Below, piece by piece: positions 23,201-31,819 of a stretch of DNA of 60,000 nt; position 1 is the first letter of the stretch, and the number at the start of each line of letters is the position of its first letter. The stretch lies in contig NC_087072.1 of NCBI RefSeq assembly GCF_026151205.1, forward strand, positions 10,146,169 through 10,206,168, in the 5' to 3' direction. The DNA is from Bolinopsis microptera (lineage: Eukaryota; Ctenophora; Tentaculata; Lobata; Bolinopsidae). Below the pieces are notes generated by a model, which worked only from the letters and a program-made list of their open reading frames with translations, was not told the origin of the DNA and ran no database searches. The position numbers and the translations under genes were made by a program.

Positions 23201-26200
23201 AGTTTCTTAATAATATCAACTTTGCTACTAATCCAGTCGACATGGCTGTAAAATAAAATCATTCGAATTTGTTTAAATAATGATCTTGACTACAGTTGTG
23301 GAGGTAAAACTTGTTTTTTATACTCAACAACTAACATTTAACCAACTGCAGGGGTGTAGGAAGTATCGCCCCCCCATAAAATCTGGGCCAGGGGCCAAAA
23401 AGGGCCAACTTTTTTGGGGAAAAAATGGTCAAATATTTTTTCCTGGAAACTACATACTTTTGTTCATGTTTCATGTTACCCTGATCATTAAAAGCCGGTT
23501 TTCGAAGTCCGCACCTACCCTTCGATAAACGATTTTGGACTCGAGGGTTTCCCCTTGTATTTGTAATGCGATCTCGGAAGGCAGGCCTCCCTTTCGCAAT
23601 ACGAGCTCGGAAGCGGGAGCTCTGCCTTCAGAGGTACGTATCGAGAATGACTCAGACCGAAAATTTTAGAAGTCAAAATTTTTCATAGTTTTTCTGGAAA
23701 CTACTTTTGTTCATGTTTCATGCTACCCTGATCATTATGAGCCGAAAATATTTGTTCGGTTTTCTGAAGTCCGTACATACATTCGGAAGGCTGTGGATGT
23801 GATTGGTTTCATATACTCATAGAAAACGTGATATTTGGCCAGCAGATTTGAAGGAAAATATGCAAATTTGGTCATCAGATTTAAAGGAAAATGCGCGATT
23901 TGTCGCGGAGAATGGGAAAAATCAAGATTCTGCACATGCCGCTATTTCCTTTTGTCCTTGCCCGAAAATTTTGGCTTCCCCCCATGAAGAAAATCATTCC
24001 TACACCCCTGTTACCAAGTATGTGGGTAAGTCAAAGGTTCAACTGTACAAGTCAAAAAGCTGGCTACTACAAAAAGCTGGCCACAACATACTATCGAACT
24101 GATCTATCTTATTATTATAAAACAGGATCTTACCGACAAAAATGATTCTTAAAAATACCTTAATGCGGTAAACTGTACCCTTGAAAAAGATTTTCCCAAC
24201 ATCTGTTGCATGCAGCTATATCTCTAATTTCGTTCAATTCATGCAAGTTGTCCATTTGCAAATTTCTACTACTTAAATCACTTCTTAAAACCGATAACAA
24301 GTTCATTCTAGGTCTCCCCAATCTAGAATCTATCTTAAATAAATAAATAAAAAGGAATGATGCGCGGTCGAAAATGGACAAAATGCAGCACAAAACAAAA
24401 GAATTCGTTGAATTGTAATTCTGGTCAGCCTGGCGAACACATAAAAGATGACTTCATTTAAAAAAATAAAATATCTCTTGCAGCTCAAATATTGCGCCAG
24501 TACGGCTTGTGAGACCTTTTGTCTGCAGAACAAAACCATTCACCTCGTGACTCACGAGGTGAAAGGTTTCTATCATATGAAGAAACGAAACGAATTTACG
24601 CAATAAAAAAAAGTTTCACTACATGTAGGAGGTTTCTCAACTTTTTGCCTCCTTTCCAACATTTGTTACAATTAAGATACATCGCATCGGATATCCAAAA
24701 TAGCTTATCATACCCATGTGAAGGCTAATTGCCTTGCCCCAACCTGCCATAAGGCTTAATAGCCTAATAACTAAGCGAGAGTGTACATCATAAATTATTG
24801 AGCAAACTGTAATGTTTCGCTAATTTACTTGCCTGATTTAAGATGGACAGTAAGAGTTCAAACATGAACCCTAAACACTTTGGAGCGCCCTTGTCCATCC
24901 TGTTAGTAGTGCGTCTCTTGTTGAGGGAGTTGTTAGCGATAGCATTGCTTTTACACTCCAGCCCGTAGCAGATGTCTTCAACCGTCTCCAGAAGGGATGA
25001 GCGTGAAGTGGTCAGATCACAGATCATGTCACGTGCATGGAATGTTAAGTATTTGTAGAGGTCCTGGGTCATTGCACCTGAGAAGGTATTTCGATTACAT
25101 ACTTGGAATAGGATAACATTTTTGGGGGAAACTACACATCTTGGGGACTTATAACGTTTGGTTAATCTCAAGTTTCGGAAATTTACAATATGCAATATGC
25201 ATATTGTATATATATACAGTATATATACTGATATACAGAGTCCCGCGTTAACAACCCGTATTTCAAGGGATCACTTGGACATGTGATATCAAACTAAATT
25301 TTGCGGGAAAGGGTAGATGTATAGTGAATCGTGGTTTACGGTGAATCGGGATACGGTGAATCGAGGTTTTACTGTATATACATATATTTTCTTAAATGAA
25401 TTTGTATTTCACACTATTCTATTGGTACTAACCGGAGAAGACTTCCGACTGGACAGGCCCCTGAGCCCTGCCCAACATGTAAACATTAACTACACTGCTG
25501 AGAAGAATTAGGGACACGAGGGTTCTGTCTGGTGCTGTTTCTAGATACCTGGCAGTCAGATATAAGTTAGATATAAAGGGGTGTGTGGCTGTGAATAGAG
25601 TATTACATAGAATTTCTAGCATACAATAAGTAAGACGTCAATGGGCTTTTATGAAATAGTATCGACTGAAAGAATAAAATGGAGGGGAGATCCAAATGCG
25701 ACATACTTGATAATACTTTTGAAAATGGTGAGTTTTTCTGCAGTGCTCAGGTAGTCATCAACAATAAATAGTACGTGCTTTCTCAGCGGCTGATCTCCCT
25801 GAATAAACACGTTCTAAATAACAACGGAAAAGATTTGTGGAACAGATTTCATAGACAATATGGGACAGTTAAATTTGTGTGACGTTTAAGTTAATCTAGT
25901 ACGAAGGGAAGATCTGAGAACTTACTGGAATGACCATGGAATAGGACTCGTTTGTGAGCTGTTCTTCAGGAATCTGTTGTTCGTCAACGATTTCGCAGTC
26001 TGAAATGAGAGATGCAATTAGCGAGGCTAGTCGTGTTCGATTCATTATCAAATGTTCGAAATTGGGTTAAAAACCTTATCATTCAGAAACCAAATTCAAA
26101 GTGTGGTGACTAATTGGAATGAAAGTTTCAAGGATCTAATACATAAAATAAAGTTACCCTTTTTACAGAATATGCATCTCCAAGATGTCTCGGTAACATT

Positions 26201-26552
26201 GCAGAACTTGTTAATATAAGCTTTGCAATTAGAGCATCTCACAGTTGTCGAGGATGGAGTGACCGGCTTTTGTTGGGTGGGGTCGTACAGGAATCCAAAC
26301 GGTATATTACATGCCTCTAATAGGAATAGCCAATAGGGTTCAGATTTTAGAGTTTAACTGTCCAAAAATGTTAACTAATATAAGAAAACAGATAAAAAGT
26401 CAGACCCTGTCCAATACCAGTTGATTTTGAGCTTTTCTCTACAGATTTGCACACCTTTGTCCTTTGTCCTTACCTGCTACAGTAGCCGAAGCTGGGAGAA
26501 GCTTTGATGATGAAAATATTGGTCCCTTCACATTCTTTTCATCTTTTATCAT
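14253..26552 (-). CDS. SEC23-like COPII coat protein (15 exons, 684 aa)
   Basis: Exons, 5' to 3': 26474-26552, 26158-26316, 25926-25999, 25707-25798, 25433-25548, 24833-25077, 19325-19437, 19049-19175, 18790-18897, 18402-18566, 17545-17883, 17087-17209, 16211-16323, 14522-14598, 14253-14377. All junctions are in phase. Exon 2 holds the Sec23/24 zinc finger (CSNC ... CIFC). Later exons give a vWA-like trunk (HVLFIVDDYL, TLVSLILLSSVVNVYML, ERMAPLVENCGGSIMW), a beta-sandwich, a helical region and a gelsolin-like end (AVVLDTMTDIYIWIG, TADRFPVPSR, FNQWLEE). It should form the inner COPII coat with SAR1 and SEC24 at ER exit sites. It resembles the divergent plant SEC23-like type more than SEC23A/B. 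The 17545 donor, the start codon and the read-through last exon are the least certain parts. Confidence 0.88.
14782..16080. mobile_element. 1.3-kb near-perfect palindromic foldback element flanked by TTAA
   Basis: The sequence from 14782 to about 15390 is repeated in reverse complement from about 15410 to 16080, around a loop of roughly 25 bases near 15,395. The ends are TTAA followed by a G-run (22 G at 14786-14807) on the left and an 8-base C-run followed by TTAA on the right. The right arm holds about 77 bp (15950-16027) absent from the left arm. There is no ORF. TTAA at both ends suggests a piggyBac-type target duplication. It lies in the SEC23-like intron between 14598 and 16211. Confidence 0.92.
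17996..18292. repeat. 37-bp AT-rich tandem repeat, about 8 copies
   Basis: Units of about 37 bp contain ACAATAAAGTATTCTGTAAA and then GTACAATATGTATATT. Copies differ by small substitutions and by short insertions near 18,150 and 18,225. The array lies in the SEC23-like intron between 17883 and 18402. Confidence 0.9.
20424..21709 (-). CDS. secreted-side/type I membrane protein, PAN-like and Sushi-like regions (5' end unresolved)
   Basis: An open frame of about 428 codons lies on the same strand as the SEC23-like gene, inside its largest intron. It begins after a plausible acceptor (CACCCCCAG) at 21710. It shows a Cys-rich PAN/apple-like stretch (CWLYCKATFKCQALIYEF, NSTCSLFN), a middle region with paired cysteines and several Asn-linked glycosylation sites, and a CCP/Sushi-like segment (EIQCDQGYGVKC ... 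LKCDKDAKPLPC). A transmembrane helix (MLAIFSPIVALILLVVLMML) and a short charged cytosolic tail follow. An antisense LINE fragment begins immediately upstream, so the 5' part may be lost or lie beyond the LINE. Domain names are inferred from cysteine spacing. It could be a live nested gene or a relic. Confidence 0.6.
21715..23121 (+). pseudogene. 5'-truncated non-LTR retrotransposon reverse transcriptase
   Basis: The continuous frame runs from about 21,750 to the stop at 23121. It has an RT start (LRPLCLSNGARKILSMIVLKRI), GIDMSRAFDTIKR (palm Asp), QGDSLSGKLFTLVLAGAL, and YSDDCNFMN in place of the usual YADD. It ends with HRKHLRSLLNIYWPHGTISN and RWKLLGHILR, typical of the region after the RT domain in several LINE clades. 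Endonuclease and 5' ORFs are missing. The clade is uncertain. It is antisense to the SEC23-like host gene and abuts the membrane-protein ORF at about 21,712. Confidence 0.85.
23348..24010. mobile_element. possible hAT-like non-autonomous element
   Basis: CAGGGGTGTAGGAA at 23349 is matched inverted by TTCCTACACCCCTG ending at 24010, with G/C-rich subterminal runs on both sides. The interior carries a direct duplication of GGAAACTAC...TTTTGTTCATGTTTCATG...TACCCTGATCATTA (about 23,450-23,490 and 23,696-23,737). No clear 8-bp target duplication was found. Confidence 0.5.
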
Positions 26553-27179
26553 CCTATCAATAAATCTTTGGTTGATCAAATTGTGAAAGTTTCTGATTTA
26601 AAACAAATACAAAACTGGGTACAGTTATTTGGAGTGTTCTAAAATAATAAAAGCAATCATAAATTTGAAAATTGTCCGCATTCCTAATATTTAAAACATC
26701 CCCAAGCTATAACACTTCAGTTGAATGCTTCTCTAGATCATAGACTGTGCCCATTTCTAATTGGGCTAGGAAAGGGAGACTCAAGTTGTTACGCAATAAG
26801 GCAAGAACGGTGTAAGAGTGCTTTCATTGTTGGCTGTCGAAGATCGTGGATAATGCGTATCAATAGAAATATGTCCTGGGGTAGGTCTTATGCCATTATG
26901 AGTTACCGGGTATTGCCAAAGAACGGTGCCAGTTAACATTAATATAAGCAATGATAAGGTCCGGCTCGAAGACTCAACTGCACATACATGTAAGAATAAT
27001 AAAGTTTGATCTGATCTACGCTTTTACCTATTCGACGGTACGTGGCATTAATTTAGTTAGTGCGCCCGACGTAGTCAGTAAATGACACCCACATAGCGGA
27101 GAATGTGCAGAAGGACTTTCGACAAATCTGTTCCAAATGAAAAGTTCGAAAATAGAGTGTTTTAGAGAATAACTAGAAT
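26553..27179. other. 5' flank of the SEC23-like gene; no gene seen
   Basis: This stretch lies between the first SEC23-like exon and the satellite island. An acceptor-like TTAAATCAG at about 26,596 keeps the SEC23-like frame open upstream, so an additional 5' exon is possible. No promoter motif is convincing. Confidence 0.35.
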
Positions 27180-27765
27180 ATATTTTTGATTTTCTCAAGA
27201 TCTGACAAATATATTTTCTTTAAACTTTCCAGATAGTTGTATGACTATAAGACGAATGATCTGTGCGATTTTGAGAGAATTTATATGTGCTAATTGTGTT
27301 TGAGATATGACTTCAAACACAAGAAAATATCTCCAAATTGGCGCTTTCTAGCGGAATGCAGGCACATATTTCGAGATCCTACTGATAAATTTTCTTTAAA
27401 CTTTCCAGATAGTTGTATAACTATGAGACAGATATTCTGTGCGATTTTGGGCAACCTTGTATGTGCCAAACCTGAGATATGACTTCAAACACAAGAAAAT
27501 ATCTCCAAATTGGCGGTTTCTAGCGGAATGCAGGCACATATTTCGAGATCCTACTGATAAATTTTCTTTAAACTTTCCAGATAGTTGTATGGCTATGAGA
27601 CGGATAATCTGTGTGATTTTGGTCGAGTTTCTAAGTACCGAACTTGAGATATGACTTCAAACACAAGAAAATATCTCCGAATTGGCGGTTTTTAGCGGAA
27701 CAAAGGCATATATTTGGAGATCTAAATGATAGAATTTTTAAAAACTTTCCAGATAGTTACATGGC
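27180..27765. repeat. 171-172-bp satellite, left array (about 3.5 copies)
   Basis: CTTTCCAGATAGTTGTATG recurs at 27229, 27405, 27577 and 27749 (steps of 176, 172 and 172 bp). Each unit includes GACTTCAAACACAAGAAAAT and TTTCGAGATCCTACTGATAA. It is the same sequence, inverted, as the array at 29880-31520. Confidence 0.95.
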
Positions 27766-28513
27766 TATAGGAGGAGGAGGAGAAGGAGGAGGACTGAGGA
27801 GGGGGAGGAGGACTGAGGAAGACTGAGGAGGAGGAGGAGGAGGTGTAGGAGGAGGTGGACTCAGAAGGAGGAGGAGGACTGAGGAGGAGGAGGAAGTGGA
27901 GGATGTGGAGGAGATGGACTCGGGAGGACTCAGGAGGAGGAGGACTGAGGAGGAAGAGGAGGATGAGGATGAGAAAGACTGAGGAGGAGGACTGAGGAGG
28001 AGGAGGAGGAAGAGGAGTAGGACTGAGGAGGACTGAGGAGGAGGATTGATGAGAAGGAGGGGGAGGAGAAGGAGGAGGACTGGAAGAGGAGGACTGAGGA
28101 GGGGAAGGAGAAGGAAGAGGAGGACTGAAGAAGAGGAGGAGGACGAGGAGAATGAGGAGGACTGAGGAGGAGGAGGAGGAGGACTGACGAGGACTGACGA
28201 GGAGGACTGATGAGGAGGAGAAGGACTGACGATGAGGAGGAGGACTGAGGAGGAGGAGGAGGAAGAGGAGGAGGAGGAGAAGGAAGACTGAGGAGGACTG
28301 AGGAGGAGGAAGAAGAGAAGGAGGAGGAGGAGGACTGATGAGGAGGAGGAGAAAGATTGACGAGGAGGAGGAGGACTGTGGAGGATGATGACTGAGGAGG
28401 AGGAAGACTGAGGAGGAGGACTGAGAAGGAGGAGGAAGAGGAGGAGGAGTAGGAGGGGTATGAGAGAGAGGAGGAGGAGGAGGAGGAGGAGAGGAGAGGA
28501 GGAGGAGGAGGAG

Positions 28514-28541
<28 letters not shown>
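27766..28541. repeat. GGA/GGACT-rich purine tract, block 1
   Basis: About 775 bp are almost entirely GA-rich on the plus strand, built from GAG, GGA and GAGGAGGACTGA repeats, and end in a pure (GGA)n run. Strand composition is extremely asymmetric. Long Pro/Ser/Leu frames on the minus strand are a by-product of this. Confidence 0.97.
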
Positions 28542-28545
<4 letters not shown>

Positions 28546-28700
28546 TAAATGTTATTTCCATTTTTTCATAACATTTTTGTTCCGTTTTTGTCCGTTTTAT
28601 TATGTTTTTGTTCGCCCTACTTTTTGTCCATTTTGAAAATAAAGGGTACCGAACGGACAAAAACGGACACAAAACATGATCCCCCTTTCCAGATAGTTGT
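28542..28700. repeat. unique-sequence spacer, copy 1 of 2
   Basis: About 155 bp contain AACATTTTTGTTCCGTTTTT, AAATAAAGGGTACCGAACGG and AACGGACACAAAACATGATC, followed by the CTTTCCAGATAGTTGT end of the 171-bp satellite unit. It recurs at 29583-29745 with few differences. CCGTTTTTGTCCGTTTT and AACGGACAAAAACGG form an internal inverted repeat. Confidence 0.85.
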
Positions 28701-29582
28701 GAGGAAGATGAGACAGATAATCAAGAGGAAGAGGAGCATGAGGATGAGGAGGACTGAAGAGGAGAATGAGGAGGAAGAGGATTGAGGAGGAGGACTGAGG
28801 AGGAGGAGGACTGAGGAGGAATAGGACTGAGGATGAGGAGAAAGACTTAGGAGGAGTACTGATGAGGAGGAGAAGGAGGAGGAGAAGGAGGAGGAGGACT
28901 GAGGAGGAGAAGGAGGAAGAGGAGGAGGACTGAGGTGGAGGAGGAGGAGGAGGAGGATAAGGACTGACTAGGAGGAGGAGTACTGAGGAGGAGGATGATG
29001 ATGACTGAGGAGGAGGAGGACTGAGGAGGAGGAGGAGGAGGACTGAGGAAGACAGAGGAGGAGGAGGAAGTGTAGAAGAAGGTAGACTCAGAAGGAGGAG
29101 GAGGACTGAAGAGGACGAGGAAGTGGAGGAGGTGGAGGAGGAAGAGGACTCAGGAGAGTGTGGACTCAGGAGGAGGAGGAATCAGGAGGACTCAGATGGA
29201 GGAGGACTCAGGAGGACTCAGGAGGAGGACTCAGGAGGACTCAGGAGGAGGACTCAGAAGGAGGGGGAGGATGAGGACACAGGAGGAGGAGAAAGAGGAT
29301 GAGGAAGAGGAGGAGGAGGAGAAGGAGGACTGAAGAGGACTGAGGAGGAGGAGGAAGAGAATGAGGAGGAGGACTGATGAGGAGGAGGAGAAGGACTGAC
29401 GAGGACCAAGGAGGACCAAGGAGGACCGAGGAGGAGGAGGAGGATGATGACTGAGGAGGAGGAAGACTGAGGAGGAGGACTGAGAAGGAGGAAGAGGAGG
29501 AGGAGGAGGAGGGACATGAGGGAGAGGAGGAGAACTGGAGAAGGAGGAGGAGGATGAGGAGGAGGAGGAGGAGGAGGAAGCA
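28696..29582. repeat. GGA/GGACT-rich purine tract, block 2
   Basis: About 880 bp of GAGGAGGA, GAGGACTGA and GGACTCAGGAGGA units, ending again in (GGA)n before the second spacer copy. Block and spacer together repeat as a unit of roughly 1 kb. Confidence 0.95.
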
Positions 29583-29745
29583 TATAAATGTTATTTCTCT
29601 TTTTTTCCTTTTTCCATAACATCTTTGTTCCGTTTTTGTCCGTTTTATTCTGTTTTTGTTCGCCCTACTTGTTGTCCGTTTTGAAAATAAAGGGTACCGA
29701 ACGGACAGAAACGGACACAAAACATGATCCCCTTTCCAGATAATT
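29583..29745. repeat. unique-sequence spacer, copy 2 of 2
   Basis: Nearly identical to 28542-28700: the TGTTATTT start, the two GTCCGTTTT motifs, GGGTACCGAACGGAC, and the junction to CTTTCCAGATAATTGT are all retained. Confidence 0.85.
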
Positions 29746-29756
29746 GTAGGGCTATG

Positions 29757-29880
29757 AACCAGATAAACAAGAGGAAGAGGAGGATGAGGAGGACTGAAGA
29801 GGAGAATGAGGAGGAAGAGGACTGAGGAGAAAGAGGAGGAGGACTGAGGAGGAGAAGGAGGAAGAGGAATGGGGGACTGT
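29757..29880. repeat. GGA-rich purine tract, block 3
   Basis: A shorter AGGAGGAAGAGGA-type tract joins the second spacer to the right-hand satellite array. Confidence 0.85.
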
Positions 29881-31520
29881 AAGACTGTTATAGCCATACA
29901 AATATCTGGAAAGTTTAAAGAAAATGTATCAGTATAAGATCTCGAAATATGTGTCTGCGTTCCACTAAAACGTGCTAATTTGAGATATTTTCTTGTGTTT
30001 GAAGTCATATCTCAGGTTTGGGACATAGAAATTCACCCAAAATCGCACAGAATATCCGTCTCATAGCTATACAACTATCTGGAAAGTTTAAAGAAAGTTT
30101 ATCAGTAGGATCTCGAAATGTGTGCCTGCTTCCGCTAGAACGCGCCAATTTGAGATATTTTCTTGTGTTTGAAGTCATATCTCAAGTTTGGCACATAGAA
30201 ATTCGCCCAAACTTGCTCAGATTATCTCTCTCATAGCCATACAACTATCTGGAAAATTTAAAGAAAATTTATCAGTAGGATCTCGAAATATGTGCCTTCG
30301 TTCCGCTAGAAACGCGCCAATTTGAGATATTTTCTTGTGTTTGAAGTCATATCTCAGGTTTGGCACATAGAAATTCGCCCAAAATCGCACAGAATATCCG
30401 TCTCACAGCCATACAACTATCTGGAAAGTTTAAAGAAAATGTATCAGTAGGATCTCGAAATATGTGCCTGCGTTCCGCTAGAACGCGCCAATTTGAGATA
30501 TTTTCTTGTGTTTGAAGTCATATCTCAGGTTTGGCACATAGAAATTCGCCCAAAATCGCACAGAATATCCGTCTCACAGCCATACAACTATCTGGAAAGT
30601 TTAAAGAAAATTTATCAGTAGGATCTCGAAATATGTGCCTGCGTTCCGCTAGAAACCGCCATTTTGAGATATTTTCTTGTGTTTGAAGTCATATCTCAAA
30701 TTTGGCACATAGAAATTCGCCCAAACTTGGTCAGATTATCCGTCTCATAGCCATACAACTATCTGGAAAGTTTAAAGAAAATCTATCAGTAGGATCTCAA
30801 AATAATCGACTTTCGTCAAATATCGTTCCGAAACCGCCAATTTGAGATGTTTTCATGAGTTTGAAGTCATATCTCAAGTTTGGCACATAGAAATTCGCCC
30901 AAACTTGCTCAGATTATCTCTCTCATAACCATACAACTATCTGGAAAGTTTAAAGAAAATTTATCAGTAGGATCTCGAAATATGTGCCTGCGTTCCGCTA
31001 GAAACCGCCATTTTGAGATATTTTCTTGTGTTTGAAGTCATATCTCAGGTTTGGCACATAGAAATTCGCCCAAAATCGCACAGAATATCCGTCTCACAGC
31101 CATACAACTATCTGGAAAGTTTAAAGAAAATTTATCAGTAGGATCTCGAAATATGTGCCTGCGTTCCGCTAGAACGCGCCAATTTGAGATATTTTCTTGT
31201 GTTTGAAGTCATATCTCAGGTTTGGCACATAGAAATTCGCCCAAAATCGCACAGAATATCCGTCTCACAGCCATACAACTATCTGGAAAGTTTAAAGAAA
31301 ATTTATCAGTAGGATCTCGAAATATGTGCCTGCGTTCCGCTAGAAACCGCCATTTTGAGATATTTTCTTGTGTTTGAAGTCATATCTCAAATTTGGCACA
31401 TAGAAATTCGCCCAAACTTGGTCAGATTATCCGTCTCATAGCCATACAACTATCTGGAAAGTTTAAAGAAAATCTATCAGTAGGATCTCAAAATAATCGA
31501 CTTTCGTCAAATATTGTTCC
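29880..31520. repeat. 171-bp satellite, right array (about 9.5 copies, inverted)
   Basis: CTGGAAAGTTTAAAGAAA recurs at 29906, 30079, 30249, 30421, 30592, 30763, 30941, 31112, 31283 and 31454. Most steps are exactly 171 bp, and the one at 30763-30941 is 178 bp because of a variant unit with AATAATCGACTTTCGTCAAA. That variant also ends the array, so a higher-order unit of about 4 monomers (684-691 bp) is visible. Confidence 0.96.
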
Positions 31521-31819
31521 GCGGAACAAATGGAACAGAAAGTCCAACTCAGAATGTGTTGGAGTCGACAACATTGAATCGCCCACGGTAAATCACAGCT
31601 TTCTAATCGACAATCGTGTGTTTCAATAGTTTATGAATAAAAGAATTGAGAACCAGTCATAAATTAAGATACATATATTACACATCCCAAATTAGATATT
31701 TTAGTCATCGCTATTATCCACGAAGAAAGTTAATATCTGCGAAATCTAAAATCAAATCTTAAAACTGAAAATTATTAACTTTAAAACTGTAAATGATTAT
31801 TAAACCAATATTACCAAAA

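Noticed and set aside
27294-27826. Repeated ~60-70-codon ORFs sharing a RYDFKHKKISPNW sequence
   Set aside because: They are frames of the 171-bp satellite. 171 is divisible by three, so the same peptide recurs, but each copy stops and there is no gene structure.
27722-30008. Long minus-strand frames (up to 316 codons) rich in Pro, Ser and Leu
   Set aside because: They are translations of CT-rich repeats (the complement of the GGA tracts). All frames of such repeats stay open, and there is no domain, splice site or start context.
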